Part shown: positions 1-12,989 of the stretch, piece by piece | Numbering within the stretch: the stretch's first letter is position 1 | Layout of the letters: every line of letters begins with the position of its first letter | Source of the DNA: Phallus indusiatus | Lineage: Eukaryota > Basidiomycota > Agaricomycetes > Phallales > Phallaceae | Direction of reading: 5' to 3' | DNA: 41,975 nt | Assembly: GCA_027605045.1 (NCBI GenBank) | Contig: JAQFWX010000012.1 | Span: 27,453 to 69,427, forward strand | Notes under the pieces: generated by a model | The model's input: only the letters and a program-made list of their open reading frames with translations | Told to the model about the DNA's origin: nothing | Databases searched by the model: none | Program-made: the position numbers and the translations under genes

Positions 1-2401
1 AGCTGAGATCATGAAAGGTCAGCAGACTCACTGTTTTAATCTAAATAATTGACATCACAGTTATGGTGCATACATTTCAAATATGCTAGGGTAAAGGTTG
101 TTTAGCTTCAAACATCAGCAGACGTCAGGAAATGTGCCAAGCGATACCTCAGCCAATCGCATAAGGTTTCGCCGACAATCACAGGCGATTCTTGATTCAC
201 GTCAAGTGGATTTAGTTCTCGGGTGCCTCTAGAATTAAAAGTGAGCTCAAGTCGGTTATATTGGAAACTACGTTGAGCTTTTGAAATTAAAACGATGACA
301 CAATGCATATTGGAGCTTGAACAAACCGTGGAGAATCCTGGACATGATAATTGTGACAACTGAACTTTGAATGTGAATATTGAGGCAGGATCGTAGTACG
401 GCAGTTCCTGACCCTGAATGATAGTTTTTTACCATTACCACTAAGGTGCTAAACCGCGAAGATTTTGAAAGGAGCCGAACACCCCGAGGCCTGAGCTAGT
501 ACAGCTTCTTACTCCTTGCTGCATGTGCATTAAATTCTCCTACAGGTCGAGCATTTCTACCTCCGAATTTGTCTCAGACGCTAAGGAAAAATCTAATTTC
601 AAATGGAACTTAATCGGATATAACATAGTACGCTCGCGAAATGCAGTATTATATTTTGCTGTTTGGTATTCTGTTATATACATACATACATACATAGCTC
701 ACAAACGAGCTAATACATCTAGACTAGATATGTAGAAGATATCAGAAAGATAATTTGTTTCTGTTTTGATTGCCTTGCAAATTGCTTCAGCCTGAGAGTT
801 CAGCGTATGACAAAGTCCTCCGATCATCAATTATCTCTAAGATCGTCGGAGACGCCACATGACAATTGACATGTTGACAAATCAGAGTTTGAAAGTATTG
901 ATATAGAATCTGTAAAGAGTATAGCGACGAATCTGTGTTGAGGGTGAACCTTTATTAATATCCAAAGCACAATTGAAGCATTTCCGCACGGGCCAGTGGG
1001 CCCTACTGATGACCGAGAATCATGAAAGAATTGCTAAAAAGATTAGGTGTATAGTGCCATTACCACCGGTTATACAAGGTAAAAAACCGATGGTAAATTT
1101 AAACTTCATCGGTTCAGTCTGAATGTTATGGAGAAAAGAAAAATAATAGATCAATCTTCAATACCTTTCTTTATTTACCTTTAACGTACGAAAATGATGG
1201 TAAACTTTCCAGAAAGTCACCTTTGAAAAGAGTAAAGAGACGTTTAGCGTTGAAGAAAGTGATTTAGTCAATATCAGATCATCAATTATAAGGCAAAAGG
1301 AAGGAAACGCATCAAATTGTTAACGTGTATGCCAAGGACTAATGCAGTAGAAACAAACATATGTATCTGAATCCTATAAGACCCCGGCGGTTCCTATAGT
1401 CACCGTCATTGTTCCAGGGCGACCCCCCTTTCACGTTACTGCCAGCGCCAGCTACGGAAGGCTACGGGGGAGGTATGTAGTCTCGTTTTGCGGCTTACTG
1501 ACGGTGCTAAGCAATTTTCCGCGTTTTGACAACGGCTCAGTGGATAGTGAATTTAAAAGAAAACTGAGGATTAAACTCGTGAAACGCACTCGAAAGAGAG
1601 AATCAAGAACATGTCTTGGTGTGAAGACTTGAAAGCCAACATTCTTCGAACAACAAAGGTCTGCTGCTGATAAGTGACTTTCAAAATGAAATACAACACT
1701 CGTACTTAGAATTCATACATTTGAGAGCTTCTTCCACCCCTCCCTCGATACTCGATGATTTATGTTCAGCATCGGTAATCACTCTTGATCACTGAATTTC
1801 AGATCGTGACTTCGCGACATCCTGATTTGTTGTTGTCATAGAAAAAGAAAATGACATCAGAAGAGGAGACCGCATGGGGTTTTCTAGTTTCTAGGCGAGA
1901 ACCCCAGGGATTGCAATTTTTTTTTTACAGGTACGGAATGTGAGCAAAGCTTATAGTTACGGACGTGACAAAAAACAATTTCGCTTATTGACCCATCACC
2001 GCGTCACCCATACCAAAGGAAAAGAAACTTCAAGAGCGAGAAGTAATTCAGAGACTAGAAACATAGGAAGAAAAAGTGATGATGATATACACGAGTGGTA
2101 AAAGGGTATGAAGCTGAGAAAAAGCACAGCAAAGAGTTCAGTCACATTAATTACGCATTAAAAGAAAGTCAGGCAAAGGAGAGAATGACCACAAGAGTTA
2201 CAGATTACGACCGGAGAAGGACGTAAATAGGGTGGATGGGTTTGGGTAGGTGATATTACAATCATTTAAGACGATGGTCGTAAAGGAATAAACGCGAATA
2301 GTGTATATATAACCTATAGTTCTTCAAAGGAAGCACGGATATAGGAAAGAAAACCAACAAGAAGCCCTAAGACAGGTTTTCAAGTTTTAATGACCTTTTG
2401 T
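1..2401. other. Gene-free AT-rich stretch downstream of the Galpha gene
   Basis: I see no convincing gene here. The two short open frames (108-359 minus, 523-735 plus) lack domain patterns, plausible splice partners and coding-like composition. The part nearest the Galpha stop (about 2000-2400) is its 3' flank and is purine-rich on the plus strand. A slightly GC-richer patch at 1375-1540 has no recognisable RNA or protein signature. A short inverted motif around 1065-1120 (ccgg / accgatgg / catcggt) could fold but is not otherwise supported. Confidence 0.6.
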
Positions 2402-4065
2402 TTACAACAAGCCGCACTCTCTCAAGTGTAATTGCAAAAGGATATCCTGTATGGCCGATAGAACAACTATATTAATGTCGGGGTTTTGTGACTTTAGTCG
2501 CTTTCTCGTAATTAAAGATGTGAATGAAAAACGCACATTTAATTTGTTGTGTGTCCGTAGCGCACGTATAATGGGCATAGATTTGCTTCGTGGCGGCGCT
2601 TTGATTTAGACTCACAAAGCGTTGTAACAGATAATCGCAAGCCGCGTCATAATTGTCACCACTATTAAATCAATCAATAAAATTTTAGTCCGATGAAAAA
2701 ATTAAAAAATACCCTGTATAATCTGGGAAGTAGTTCGCCAACGGACTCCGAGGCAATTTTTCGGCAAAAAGGTCGATTTTGTTCAAGAACAAGATGATGC
2801 TAGTCTTCACGAACCAGCGCGAATTACAGATTGAGTCGAAGAGTGTCAAAGCTTCCTGCATTCGGTTCTACATAAAAGGAACGCGTGGTTATAACCATCA
2901 TCTCGGCTATGTTACGCCGTGATTACTTACCACACTCTCGTCTTCATATAACATCTGATCGTATTCACTTAAGGATACAAGGAACACGAGCGCCGTGACA
3001 TTCTCGAAACAGTGGATCCATTTCTTCCGCTCAGACCGTTGACCTCCGACATCGAAAAGTTTGTATGTCAAGTCGCCAACCTAATGGGGAGAAGATGATA
3101 ATTAGTACTGAGTTGAAATATTGCTCGAGATTGGAGTCGTGGGTTGCCTGGACAATTTGCCGAATAAGGGCAGTACAATCATCCCCCTCCGAAATGGGCG
3201 GACTATCTATATTTGAACAGAGAGATCACCGCTTACTTTAAACATGGTCTCCGTTATGCCGGTGGTCTTTACACGACTTCGAAGGATATCTTGGTCTGAT
3301 GGAAGATAGTCGGGGGTAGCCATACGGTCTATCGCGTTGAAATAATAAGATGCAGAGTCATTAAGCTAGATAAAGTTGTGATTATTAATTAGGAACTTTG
3401 GAGAACTTTGGAGGACAATAGAGGCATGGAGCAAGAACGTACTTGGTATTCGTTAGAACGTACGACCGCTTCTCTTATTGCGGGGTCGTGCCAAAGCCCA
3501 CGAATAGCATCGCCAATTTCTTCAGGAAGTACTTCGGCTAGCGAAAGGAATAATTTAGTAACAGATGAGGATGAAGGACAGTTAAAACGGCAGTACTTTC
3601 TAATTGATTAGGCAAGCTGCCAATAAGACTCTTGCGCGCGTCATTCTCAGGGAGGAGGGATAATGCAAGATTTGGTAGGGCCTCCAAAATAGCGCTGTAA
3701 TTGAGCTCAGTAAGTGCCTCAATTGCAAAGCGAAGAGAGTCTTTACCGCATGCTCTGGACGGTGTTGCTGAAGATGATCTCTTTATATGATTCACGCTCA
3801 TTGCGAGTATAACCACCGTGGTGGATGAGCTTCATCTGCTTCAGGACCGTTGATTTTCCAGACTCTCCAGCGCCGAGGAGCAACATTTTTATTTCGTTCT
3901 TGGCCATCATACGGTCTTTTTTCAATTGAGCTTCAATTTCGTCGTTACCTGTGAAGTTTAGGTGAAGTCAGAACAAAGCAGGCGTAAAAAAATCCAGCAG
4001 GGGATGAACGTACGAGCTCTGGCTTCCTCATCGCCGCCGTAGCCGCTGGATACCGCGCAACCCAT
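2402..4065 (-). CDS. Heterotrimeric G-protein alpha subunit, 356 aa, 9 exons
   Basis: GTP-binding switch that couples seven-transmembrane receptors to intracellular effectors at the inner plasma membrane. Exons on the minus strand: 4065-4014, 3948-3747, 3694-3597, 3537-3443, 3365-3237, 3080-2931, 2867-2713, 2661-2537, 2466-2402; all eight introns are GT-AG and the summed length is 1071 nt including the stop. Seen in the protein: N-terminal MGCAVS (Gly2 myristoylation and Cys3 palmitoylation signal), P-loop GAGESGKS (residues 43-50), switch [13 protein letters not shown] (Arg180, Thr183), switch [10 protein letters not shown] (Gln206), NKID (271-274), YTCATDT near the end, and a C-terminus ending ECGLL with Cys four residues from the end. 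Length and motifs are normal for fungal Galpha proteins of the Galphai-like kind. The start is set by MGC plus an upstream pyrimidine tract. The fungal subgroup is not resolved. Confidence 0.97.
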
Positions 4066-4290
4066 TGTTTAAAAAGAGACTGGGGAGTAAAGATTAAGGA
4101 CGGATAAAGTGAGAGAAGGGAATAGAATGGTGAATTTAGAGAAAGGAGGAAGGAAACTTGGAAACAAAGTCAAGGGCGAAGCAGGTATATGAAAAGAGAC
4201 GGATGGATGTATGGATGTATGGTGTGGTGAGAAGTCGATAAAGAGGGAAAAAGAAGCGCAAAGGCAAAGGCAAAAAAAAAGCACTGCTAA
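4066..4290 (-). promoter_or_regulatory. CT-rich promoter/5' leader of the Galpha gene
   Basis: On the minus strand the 200 bases just before the Galpha ATG are strongly pyrimidine-rich (the plus strand reads gagagaagggaa, gaaaggaggaagg, aaagagggaaaaagaag). CT-rich tracts just upstream of the transcription or translation start are typical of filamentous-fungal promoters that lack a clear TATA box. No specific factor site is claimed. Confidence 0.5.
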
Positions 4291-5783
4291 TGGGAAACCC
4301 GACAGGAGAACCCCGGAGACACCGTGTGAGAAAATAAAAGGGAATCAAAAATAAAGCTGACTAATCCACGCGGATGTTTTATGTCGTCTTGCCGGCAAAG
4401 AGGTGCAAAGAGGCCACTAATAAATGTCTTTGTATTTGCAATTCCAGCGTCGCAAGTTTCGGTTTCCGTCTTGATCTCGGCCATCTGGTAACTTTTCTGT
4501 CTGTATTTCTGAATTGACACCACCATCTAGAATTGATGGGAGCAGCGCTGGCACTGGCAACTCCTGTGTTTTGTTTTGATGCCACGTTCAGAGCCCGGTT
4601 TCAGCTTACTGCAATTAGTTCGTACATTTATTACTCACTGCACTACATTATTACATGTACTCCGCCTTTCTTCTTCTTTCCTTCCTTCCTTGCGATGTCT
4701 TGTCGCCATTTCGAAATCCCCTTTTCTTTGTGCACAGAAGTTCTAAACAGACCAGACCAGCCAGTTCTCTCTCTTTGCCACCACCGATTTGTGATTGTAA
4801 TTCAGCTGCACCCCCCAATTATACCGACCGTGTAATAGTGCCTCATTTCTATACACTGCCCTATAAGGATTGTTGGCGCGACCGGCTTTGGAAGCTATTC
4901 ATCCCACTCCCGTCGTTGCGCGGGACAAATCATATCGTACACACTATTTATATATTCTTCACTAGCCTTGCCGACCTTGACTTCCTATCGTGTTTTATCA
5001 TCATCCATAGTGGACGGATGGATGAGGTACAATGGTCGTCTATAGTGTCATCTTCTGTATGTAGTTTGACAACCATATACTCTCAATGGGAATTTATACA
5101 ACCGTGGGCGCGCTGTAAGCGTATTAATACGGTACACCTCAGGGCTTCGCTCGCGTAACTACCTGGTTGAGTTGTGTATGAATCAGAGGTTCGGAGGGGA
5201 TTCCGAGCTCTTTCTCAGGGTTTATTGACATGAGAAGATGACAGCGGCTCAGTTTTGCATTAAGCCAGTCAAAATCCACTTCGCTCTAATTTGTTGCAGC
5301 GCATACGCAGGAAAGGCTATTCGAAGCCTTTTTGATATTTAAAGATGAATTAGCGAAATGAAAAAAAAAAACTCACCAGCGACGAAACAAGCTAAAAAGT
5401 GCTGAGGCGTCAGTTTTAAAAGCATTGAGGCACGCAATTGACGGGCTTTAAAATCGAGACGAGACGACTCTCAAATCAAGTAGGTGCTTTATGCAATTTG
5501 TTGTTGTTATTATTGCTACAATATTTGCATAGTTGAGATGTACGTATTGAATCTCAACATGAATACTGTTTAAGGAGTGGTGAATTCGAAAAACAGAGCT
5601 GGGAGTATGAAGAAAACTGGAAAAAAAGAAAACGAACAAATATAAGTAAAAATAAAGTCTTATCATTATAATGCACAGTACACGAGGTGGTAATCTTATT
5701 TTCATTGGATTGGATTGAAGACCATCTATTATTGACTCATGCGGCGGCGGCGGCGGCAAATCTGACAAAGGAGTTTGCGTTTG
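4291..5783. other. Intergenic region between the JmjC gene 3' end and the Galpha promoter
   Basis: Both flanking genes read on the minus strand, so this holds the 3' flank of the demethylase gene and the distal promoter of Galpha. Several open frames up to 167 codons occur (for example 4655-5158 plus), but they are Ser/Leu/Pro/Phe-rich translations of pyrimidine tracts and show no domain. The stretch 5448-5768 contains a CGG-type trinucleotide run (gcggcggcggcggc, about 5741-5754) just beyond the stop of the demethylase. Confidence 0.5.
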
Positions 5784-8700
5784 TTATTGCTGTTGAACAG
5801 ATTGCGTAGCTGTCGTCGGTGGGGCAGAAGATTCAGTTTGTGATGTTGAAGATGGATTGACGCCACTGGTGGTGGTATTCATCGCCGATAGAACGGCAGA
5901 AGTGACCCCAGCACCTCCATTGAGCAGTCTTGCGTAATGTTGCTGGTAGTACGCATGCATATTAGGTGGTAAATGAAGATGGTGATTCCCAGCCACCATC
6001 AACGGGGAAGATGGCGAAGCGAGAGGAGAGTTATAGTATGGATAAGCCCATGGATGCTGCTGCGTCGAGAGAATGGGAGCAGGCAATTGGGCGCTGTTTG
6101 GTGGAATAGATGCAGGCGTTGTTGGCGTCAGAACAGCTGCACTTTGTGAGGTTGAGCTGATGATCGATGATGCTTTAGTTGTTGCAGCAGGTATTTGGGT
6201 GACTGTATTCGCGACCGGGTTATCGGGCGTCGTTACAGGCCTTGCTTCGTCAGATGGGGTGGTCGCTGGGGGTACGGTCAGTGTTCCAAGGCCTGAACCA
6301 TCGGCGGCCGTGGTTGGAGGAGCAAGAGAAGGAGGATATGGCGACGATGCTGATGTACTACCAACGTAAGGTTGATACGGCGCGTACGAGTATGGATACG
6401 GATAAGGATATGGTGGATAGCCATAAGCATAGTTGATAGACGGCGAAGGTGACGGTAATTGTGGTCTCGTACTTGTCTTATCTGTTGAACCACTGAACGA
6501 TTGCGATGTTTGATCCTGTGGATGAGGTTTATGCACGTGTTGTGGGGTAAGACGAAGGAAGGCTTGTGTGAAGGTTGGGTGGGGTTGAAGATTCGGGCGA
6601 GCGACAGGGCTAATGAACATAGCCTGAGGATGCATTGCCACAGGCGCACCAGCGAGAGAGGCGATGTCGCTTGTTTGATGACTGGATGGAGGAACCGCAC
6701 GAACTGGAGCGAATACGGGGGCGGGAGGTGGAGGCGGATTCTCCTTCACTTCTACAAAGTTGCAAGCGTTGATCGCTTTTCGTCTCCTATAAAGAACTCA
6801 AAACTAACCTTCAGCCGTAGGTTTTCTTCCCGCCATCTGCGCGTCATTATTCCAAACAATACTGCCCCATCTGAACTCGCGTTTCAATCCGCCGTCCCAC
6901 AATACCTCCACCGTTCCGCGATCTTCATACACCTGTAGTTACGTGGGGTTATCGTCTGATGAGAAGAACCGTAAAAGTTGAAAAGTATACCTTGACCAAA
7001 GACACTTCAAATGCTCCTGATGAATTGCGAATCTTGATACGATCCATCTCCTTCAGTGCCATTACATCTGCCTTTAGTTTGTCGTCCTTGTTAGCTTTGC
7101 GCCTAGCGATCATGGTCTGGATGAACATATCAACATGGTGCCATCTAATGCGAAAAATGAAACTACTGACGGGGTTGTGTTGAGAGCAAAGAACCTCTAC
7201 ACTATACTTCTTGATCGTTTTGAGCACTTTGGGGGCTGGAGGGGCCGGGGTGGCATTGGTAGGCTGTTCTGAATTCGAAAGTTCGGTATCGGGGACTGTG
7301 CTAGCAACGTCGGCAGCAATCTCAGGTTCAAGCAGAACCACCTCCTTATCCGTCTCTTCTATAATTCGATATGACGTATCCGAATGGCCAGCTATAGCAC
7401 AGCTGACATGGAACGCTTTGCTGCATTTTCCTTTCGTACATTGAATGGGCGCGCCGTGCGTTTTGTGCTTTAAACGTGTACAAGCGGCGCATTTCTAATA
7501 AATCACCAAACATTAGCCAACTAAGGAAAGACCGCAAAAGAAGGAACTAACCAGCATCCATCTATCTTTAACAATGCCATCCACACCCCAAACAACCTTT
7601 GCTAAACCCTGTCCCGTATCAGTAACTTCGTCAACCCATGTCTCGGGAATTACTCGGGCACACGTCTCATGCGCTCGCCAAACGCCATCTCGTGGTTTGG
7701 TCAAACCACTTGCAGAGCTCGGGGGATCATTGACTGGTAGTAGACCATCCACGTCCAACGATACACAAAGACAGCAAGGAAACGCTGGCTCATCGGCGTC
7801 GGTCGATGCGAGAGAAGAAGCAGCAACTGTCGCTGTTGGTCGAGGCTTGTTTGATTTCGCTTTTGGAGGGTTTCCTTCGGCGATGGACTCTGGACTCGGA
7901 GGCGCCATCTTGGATCGCTTGAATTTCGAATTGTCAATGAAAACTTCGACTTTTCTTTTCTTAGCAGGAGTATTTCGAGAAGCCTCTCTCTGTCGCTTGG
8001 CCTCAATGAGACCTCTCACATCAATCCTAACTGAGTCGGCAACGCAACCACAGAAAGCAGCTTTCAGCCCGAGCTCGACCCAACTATCCAACGCGAAATT
8101 TGTGCTTTCTGCACAATTTAGTCCAAGATTAAAGCCGGCATGATACCCTCGAGGGAACGTTACGACGAATTCTCCCGCATGTTGTACTAGCACATTCGGC
8201 TTTACGGACGACTTGGCTAATAAGCTCGGTGATGCCAAAAAAGATTTATGTCGAAGGAATTGGGGACAACTTGATGTATCAAGAGGGAAATAACCTAATG
8301 AAAATGAGTACGGGCAATGAGAAAATGCCTTCAAGATGACACGCACCTTTCATCGTTGTTTCGAGCGCCTGAGCACGTGCTTGAGGGACCGCATACCAGC
8401 TTCGTAAAAAAAGATAAGGCTGAGTGCTGCGTAAGCAAAATTTGAAAGATGCACATACTGCTTTGGGCTGCCAAAATGAATATAATTTATCGAAAAGAGG
8501 TCCATATCCTCTACATGCCACGCAAAAGTGGCTCGCCACATTCCGAAGTAAAGATATGGTGTGTTGACGCCGGATATTTGGGAATTAGGACCGAGAAGTC
8601 GAGATAATACTGAGGGTAAGGTGGCTACATTCCAATGTTTGGTCTCTTCGGTGAATAGAGACCCTTTCATATCGGCGCCATACCATGGGGAACGACCCAG

Positions 8701-9626
8701 TCCACAACTGCGCCAGTACATCCTTTCTAGAGCTTTGCAGAATTCAGGAGTATAGTCTTCGGGAGCAATTCCTTTTGGAAGCCATTGTTTGTGGGGATCG
8801 AATTGCTCAAAGAAGGCAGCATCCAAAGTTTCTTTGGCTTTGTGGCGTTCGGCTGCAGAACGTCGGTTCGATGCAAGGTGTGTCGGTTCGGCTTGGGAAG
8901 GATCAGGGGTAGGACTTTGAGGTGCATGAGGTGGTGTAGGGAGCGATAAAGTAGGATCTGTATCGGCTGGTTCGTCGTCATCATTTCGTGTCTCGGACAT
9001 TTTGACATCATCATCCTCCAATTTCACTACGTCTTCTGCGATACGTGTAGACCTTCTGCTACGAGTGGAGGGCGTGCCAGTGGTATATCTTCTCCCTCGT
9101 TCAACTTCATATTTAGTAGGTGAGCGAAGATCATCTTTGGCGCATAGTTCAACCCATTCTCGGACACTCATGATCCGTCTCTTTTCCATATTCTGCTGAC
9201 GAAAAACTCCACTACCACCGACAAATTCCTGCTCAATAGGGTTTCGCAATTTGACTTTAGCGAGCTGAGGGACCGTTGAAGGCAGAGCATCGCTCCTGCA
9301 CAATGTTCATTGGTCAGAACGGAAAATAGCTCACGTAATACATGGGGAAAGGGAAAATATTGGTGTGGCTAGGCGTATTAAACTTACCATTCTTTGGGCG
9401 GAATAATCTTTATAATGCCGCTCTTCATTCCCCAACACTCCACTTTGTTCATATATTGCTCAAAATCAAGGAATTCTTCCATAGACGGTTTGAAGACGGG
9501 AATGCCCCGCGCGGCATGAGGGTCGTCATCGGGATGCAAATAACTTCTGCCAATTGGGGGCACTACGGGTTCGACTTGACCATAGAAATGGTCGGGTTGA
9601 GGAACAATTTGAGAAGACAGACTCAT
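5784..9626 (-). CDS. KDM4/JHDM3-like histone lysine demethylase (JmjN, JmjC, extended PHD), 1155 aa
   Basis: Fe(II)/2-oxoglutarate-dependent nuclear enzyme expected to demethylate histone H3 (K9 and/or K36 in this family). Exons, minus strand: 9626-9388, 9295-8459, 8399-8347, 8294-7552, 7494-6991, 6932-6809, 6751-5784 (3468 nt with stop). JmjN lies at about residues 41-80 and ends in [11 protein letters not shown]. JmjC spans about 290-460 with Fe ligands His340 and Glu342 (HVED) and His428 (GYHAGFN); the 88-residue spacing equals that of human KDM4A. The Zn cysteines NCAES and FCGC are present. An extended PHD follows: [22 protein letters not shown], then KCAAC and FHVSCA across the exon 4/5 junction. 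A Tudor-like strand set ([13 protein letters not shown]) comes next, and then a long Pro/Tyr/Thr/Gln-rich tail ending in QQQ. The catalytic residues are intact, so it should be active. H3K9 versus H3K36 preference cannot be read from sequence alone. Confidence 0.95.
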
Positions 9627-9972
9627 GCTGGAATGAGTTGCTGATGCCTTCGTTCGTCGTTGTCGATTTTCTCGAGTGTCCGTTGCTGTTCTTTCGGTCG
9701 GCGCTACAATTCATGGGCACTGTGACATGTCTCGTCACAGCCTGAATCCTTGACTGATGCCGGTGAAGCGGTACAAAAGTTACAAGTGGTAGCATCTTTG
9801 TATTCACAAACTTTCGATATTCGATACTATTTCAATGAACGTGTTTAAAAAGCATACACATTGGCCTTGTCATAGCCAATCACAAACATTGCTAATGAAC
9901 ATACAATTCGATTAAACATGGTAAAAAAAACCGACGAACGGTGGCTCCGCGGACACCGTCAAAAAATCAAAT
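9627..9972. other. Intergenic: demethylase promoter and FHA-gene 3' flank
   Basis: This 346-bp spacer separates two minus-strand genes. It contains a small GC-rich inverted repeat, ACGGTG...CACCGT around a TCCGCGGA core (about 9938-9960), located just past the FHA-gene stop. It could be part of the 3' end of that transcript. No gene is visible. Confidence 0.5.
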
Positions 9973-12900
9973 TTATTTGGCTCTGGTTCTCCGTCGTTGG
10001 GTCAATTTAGGTGCGTCGACTTCACCTTGTTGAGACTGCACTGCGACCTGTTTCTTTGTCTGTCCACCACGGCGCGTCTTTCTTGACTCCTGTAATGAAT
10101 TAAGTCAGAACATAATCCCCTCGTAGTAAAGCAATTCCCATAAAAAAAACTCGCAGACTAACCTCACTTTGTTCTACCACCTCTGGTTTCTTGGTCTGTC
10201 TCGTGGCCCGTTTGACGATTGGAATTGCGGTCTTTACCTCTTCGTTAGCCAATTTAACATTCCGAGACCTCGTTACCCGCCTGGTAGAATCTAAAACAGT
10301 AGCCGTTGAAGAGGAATGAAGGTCGCCAGGTTCATCTGTGACATTCTCACAGTCGTTTCCGAATTTACCATGACTATTGTGTACCTCGATAAAGGGTTCT
10401 AAAGCGATCTTTCTCATTGCACGTTTTATCGGATGCGCAGGCTCTTGCGGGGTATTTCCATAAAGGGACGTTGCCTCCAAGAATTTTCTCCGTACGCCTT
10501 GTCTCGAAGGGAGTCGGGAAGTTGTCTCTAAAACTTCGAACTCATCAGAACGACCATCTCCTTTCACGTCCTCATCCTCATGTTCATCAGCTTCGTAAAA
10601 TATTTCGTCGAGTTTCATATCTGGCGTAGCCATTGTTGTCTGAACTTTGAACATACTCCTCATGCCGATGAATGAGGGTGTTTGAGGGGCGGCAGCAGCA
10701 GCAATCCATGTTCGACTACGAGGCTCTTTCCCAGTACTAAGCGAAGGAGCTGTCGAAAGAGTAGGCAAAATCGTCTTTTTATCTTCTTCGTCATCCTCGT
10801 CGTCATCATCTTCTAACTTCATTTGTCTTAACGACTCTTCCGCCATACGCAAAGTCCTGGACTGAACGCCAGTAGATGAAGGCCGTGGTGGCGGCAGTGA
10901 CAGCGATGGCATACCAAAATCCAGGAAATTCGTTTTTTGTGGTGAGGAGCTAAGCCTTGCTTTTCGGGCTTCACTTCTGCGTTGAACACTTTCAAGTTTC
11001 ACCTTCATCTTCTCTAACATGGCTTCGCTATCCTCGTTGCGATCCTTCCCCGGGAAATACTCTTCTTCCTCGCTGTGCTTAGGCATAATGTTACTCGACC
11101 TCGGCCCAGGCGGTGGCAAAACAGCTGTTGGCGTGAGAAGTGCAGATCTACGCCGTTCGTGTATCGCATCGCGCTCCTCTTGCGAGACCTGAGATCTAGC
11201 GGTATCTGGAGTTCGCTGGGGACAAGCTTTTGAATCTGAGATTGTCGCTTCCTTTTTCGCAAATGTTTGCGTAGGTACAGCCACTCGTCTAGCTCCGCCA
11301 AAAAGGGATGGAGAATGTCCTTTACTTGTAAATATTTGTCTTTCATTTGCAGCATCAACGGAAGTTCGGTGAGTATACTTAGATTTAGGGACATCGGCAG
11401 CCGTCGCTAAGTCCGCCTTTAATGACATCCATCAACACGACATTGCAGCTGATAAGATCAAAATTACTCTTACTCACCAATATGCGACGAACAGGACTAG
11501 GACTTCTGGAATTATTCGTGTCTTTCCCTCCATTGTTTGTTTGCAAAGTACGTTCAGGTGACTTTTCAAAGGTCATTTTCTTTACCAGCTCGAAACCTGC
11601 CTTGAGGGTCTCAAAAGGTCCAGAATATGCTGGGCGTGGTGCGGATAGCTGCGATTCTATATTTGAGTATTTGAAAAATCAACTGAAAAAGAAAAGGCAA
11701 CGCACGGGATGTATCGTATTCTTACGTAGATCTTCCTCGTCCTCGTCAGATTCATCGCTATCCGCTTGGTCATTTTCGTCATCTCCCTGGAAATTCAGTT
11801 CGACTCGACAACCATCGTTCTCGTCATCTTGGCATAATTCAAATGGTCCCAGATCACGCTCTGGGCTCACGGCAAGCTCAACTTCCTCTTCCTCTTCCTC
11901 GTCCAGAGCTTGCTCTAAACTTCGCTGTCTCTCTTGCTCACAGTGCACCCGATGAGCAGAACGCAGCACGACCGCTCGATGGAGCGATACCCCAGACCTA
12001 CGAGGATGACGAGGGGGTGTCTGAAAGGCTTGTCGTTTTGCAGTCGAGACGGAGGAATGCCTAGGTTGTGCCACTGGCGATGTCGATGTCGATGCTGAAT
12101 TTAGAGGTTTGGGTGTCGATGGCAGAAGGCTCGATGCCGGTAGAATTCTAGAGACATCTTGCGCCCGGGAGACAGGCTAATCAAGAGCTAAGATAGTCAT
12201 GTCTGCGAAAGAATCAATAAACCCACCAAGTCGCTCTGTTCCTCTACGTGCTCCAGAATAATAAGATCTTTTTCCTCCTCAAAAACGAGAGTCTTCTCGC
12301 CAGTTCCCTCAACCAACAATATCTGGCGTTCTTCGGAAAGACAAGCTGGGACTTTGATGGGAGTTCTAAGAACGTCCGACTGGTCTTTGAGATCTTCTAT
12401 TTCATCCTCCGTGTTTGACAGTGGAGTCGGAAAAGTGATTTTGAGAGGAGATGAAAGACCTCCTTTGCGTGGCGAAGAAACCTGAGCAGAAGAAATCATA
12501 CTCATCCGCAGCGAACGACGACGGGAGTTCGAGTTAATAGGAGAAGGACGGGGTGTTTCTAAAAGAGCTGCACGAATCTCTTTCGGAGGATACTCGAACT
12601 TGAATTTCTTGGTGTGTATCTCAATTTCTGAGCCGTTTGTTAATGGAACGATTGGGTCTTGGCTTTGACCGGATGCCGGTAGAACTTCGCAGCCGTCTAT
12701 TGTGACTCCGTTGGAACCTTTGACAATTAAAAATGCCTTTACCAGTTCAGAATTAGTAGATGAAATGCAACAGAGAAAGGAAGCAACACACCTTTCGTTC
12801 CTCTGATATCTGTAGAATGCAATGCACTTCTGAAACGAAAGCGTAATACAATCTCACACTACATTTATTGCTTCGTCCAAAAGTAACTTCTTCATCATCA

Positions 12901-12989
12901 ACTGGGAAGAACGCGATAGTTGTGTTTGGGTCATGTCGTTTGAGGAGACGAAGAGTTCCGAAACGACCTATTTCTGATGAGTCCGTCAT
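9973..12989 (-). CDS. FHA-domain nuclear protein with long disordered tail, 902 aa
   Basis: Exons, minus strand: 12989-12792, 12736-12227, 12176-11726, 11656-11478, 11416-10163, 10089-9973 (2709 nt with stop; all phases close). An N-terminal forkhead-associated domain covers about residues 10-105: FGRSNKCS (Gly38, Arg39, Ser40), VSEVHC (Ser53 and His56, the SxxH motif) and GSNGV (Asn75). FHA domains bind phosphothreonine peptides. The rest is low-complexity: many SP/TP sites, acidic runs (around 11725-11925 and 10570-10600 and 10785-10815), and a basic C-terminus ending QRRRTRAK. This layout (N-terminal FHA followed by a long disordered SP/TP-rich basic protein) recalls Ki-67-like chromosomal proteins, but there is no repeat match that proves it. 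The start MTDSSEIG was chosen because it directly precedes the FHA fold; further upstream codons belong to the promoter. Confidence 0.85.

Noticed and set aside
1375..1540. GC-rich patch as a structured RNA or rRNA fragment
   Set aside because: No match to rRNA or tRNA landmarks by eye and no consistent fold.
4533..5158. Possible secreted protein (167 codons from 4655)
   Set aside because: Hydrophobic start is from a CT-rich tract; no domain, no intron structure, overlapping frames equally open.
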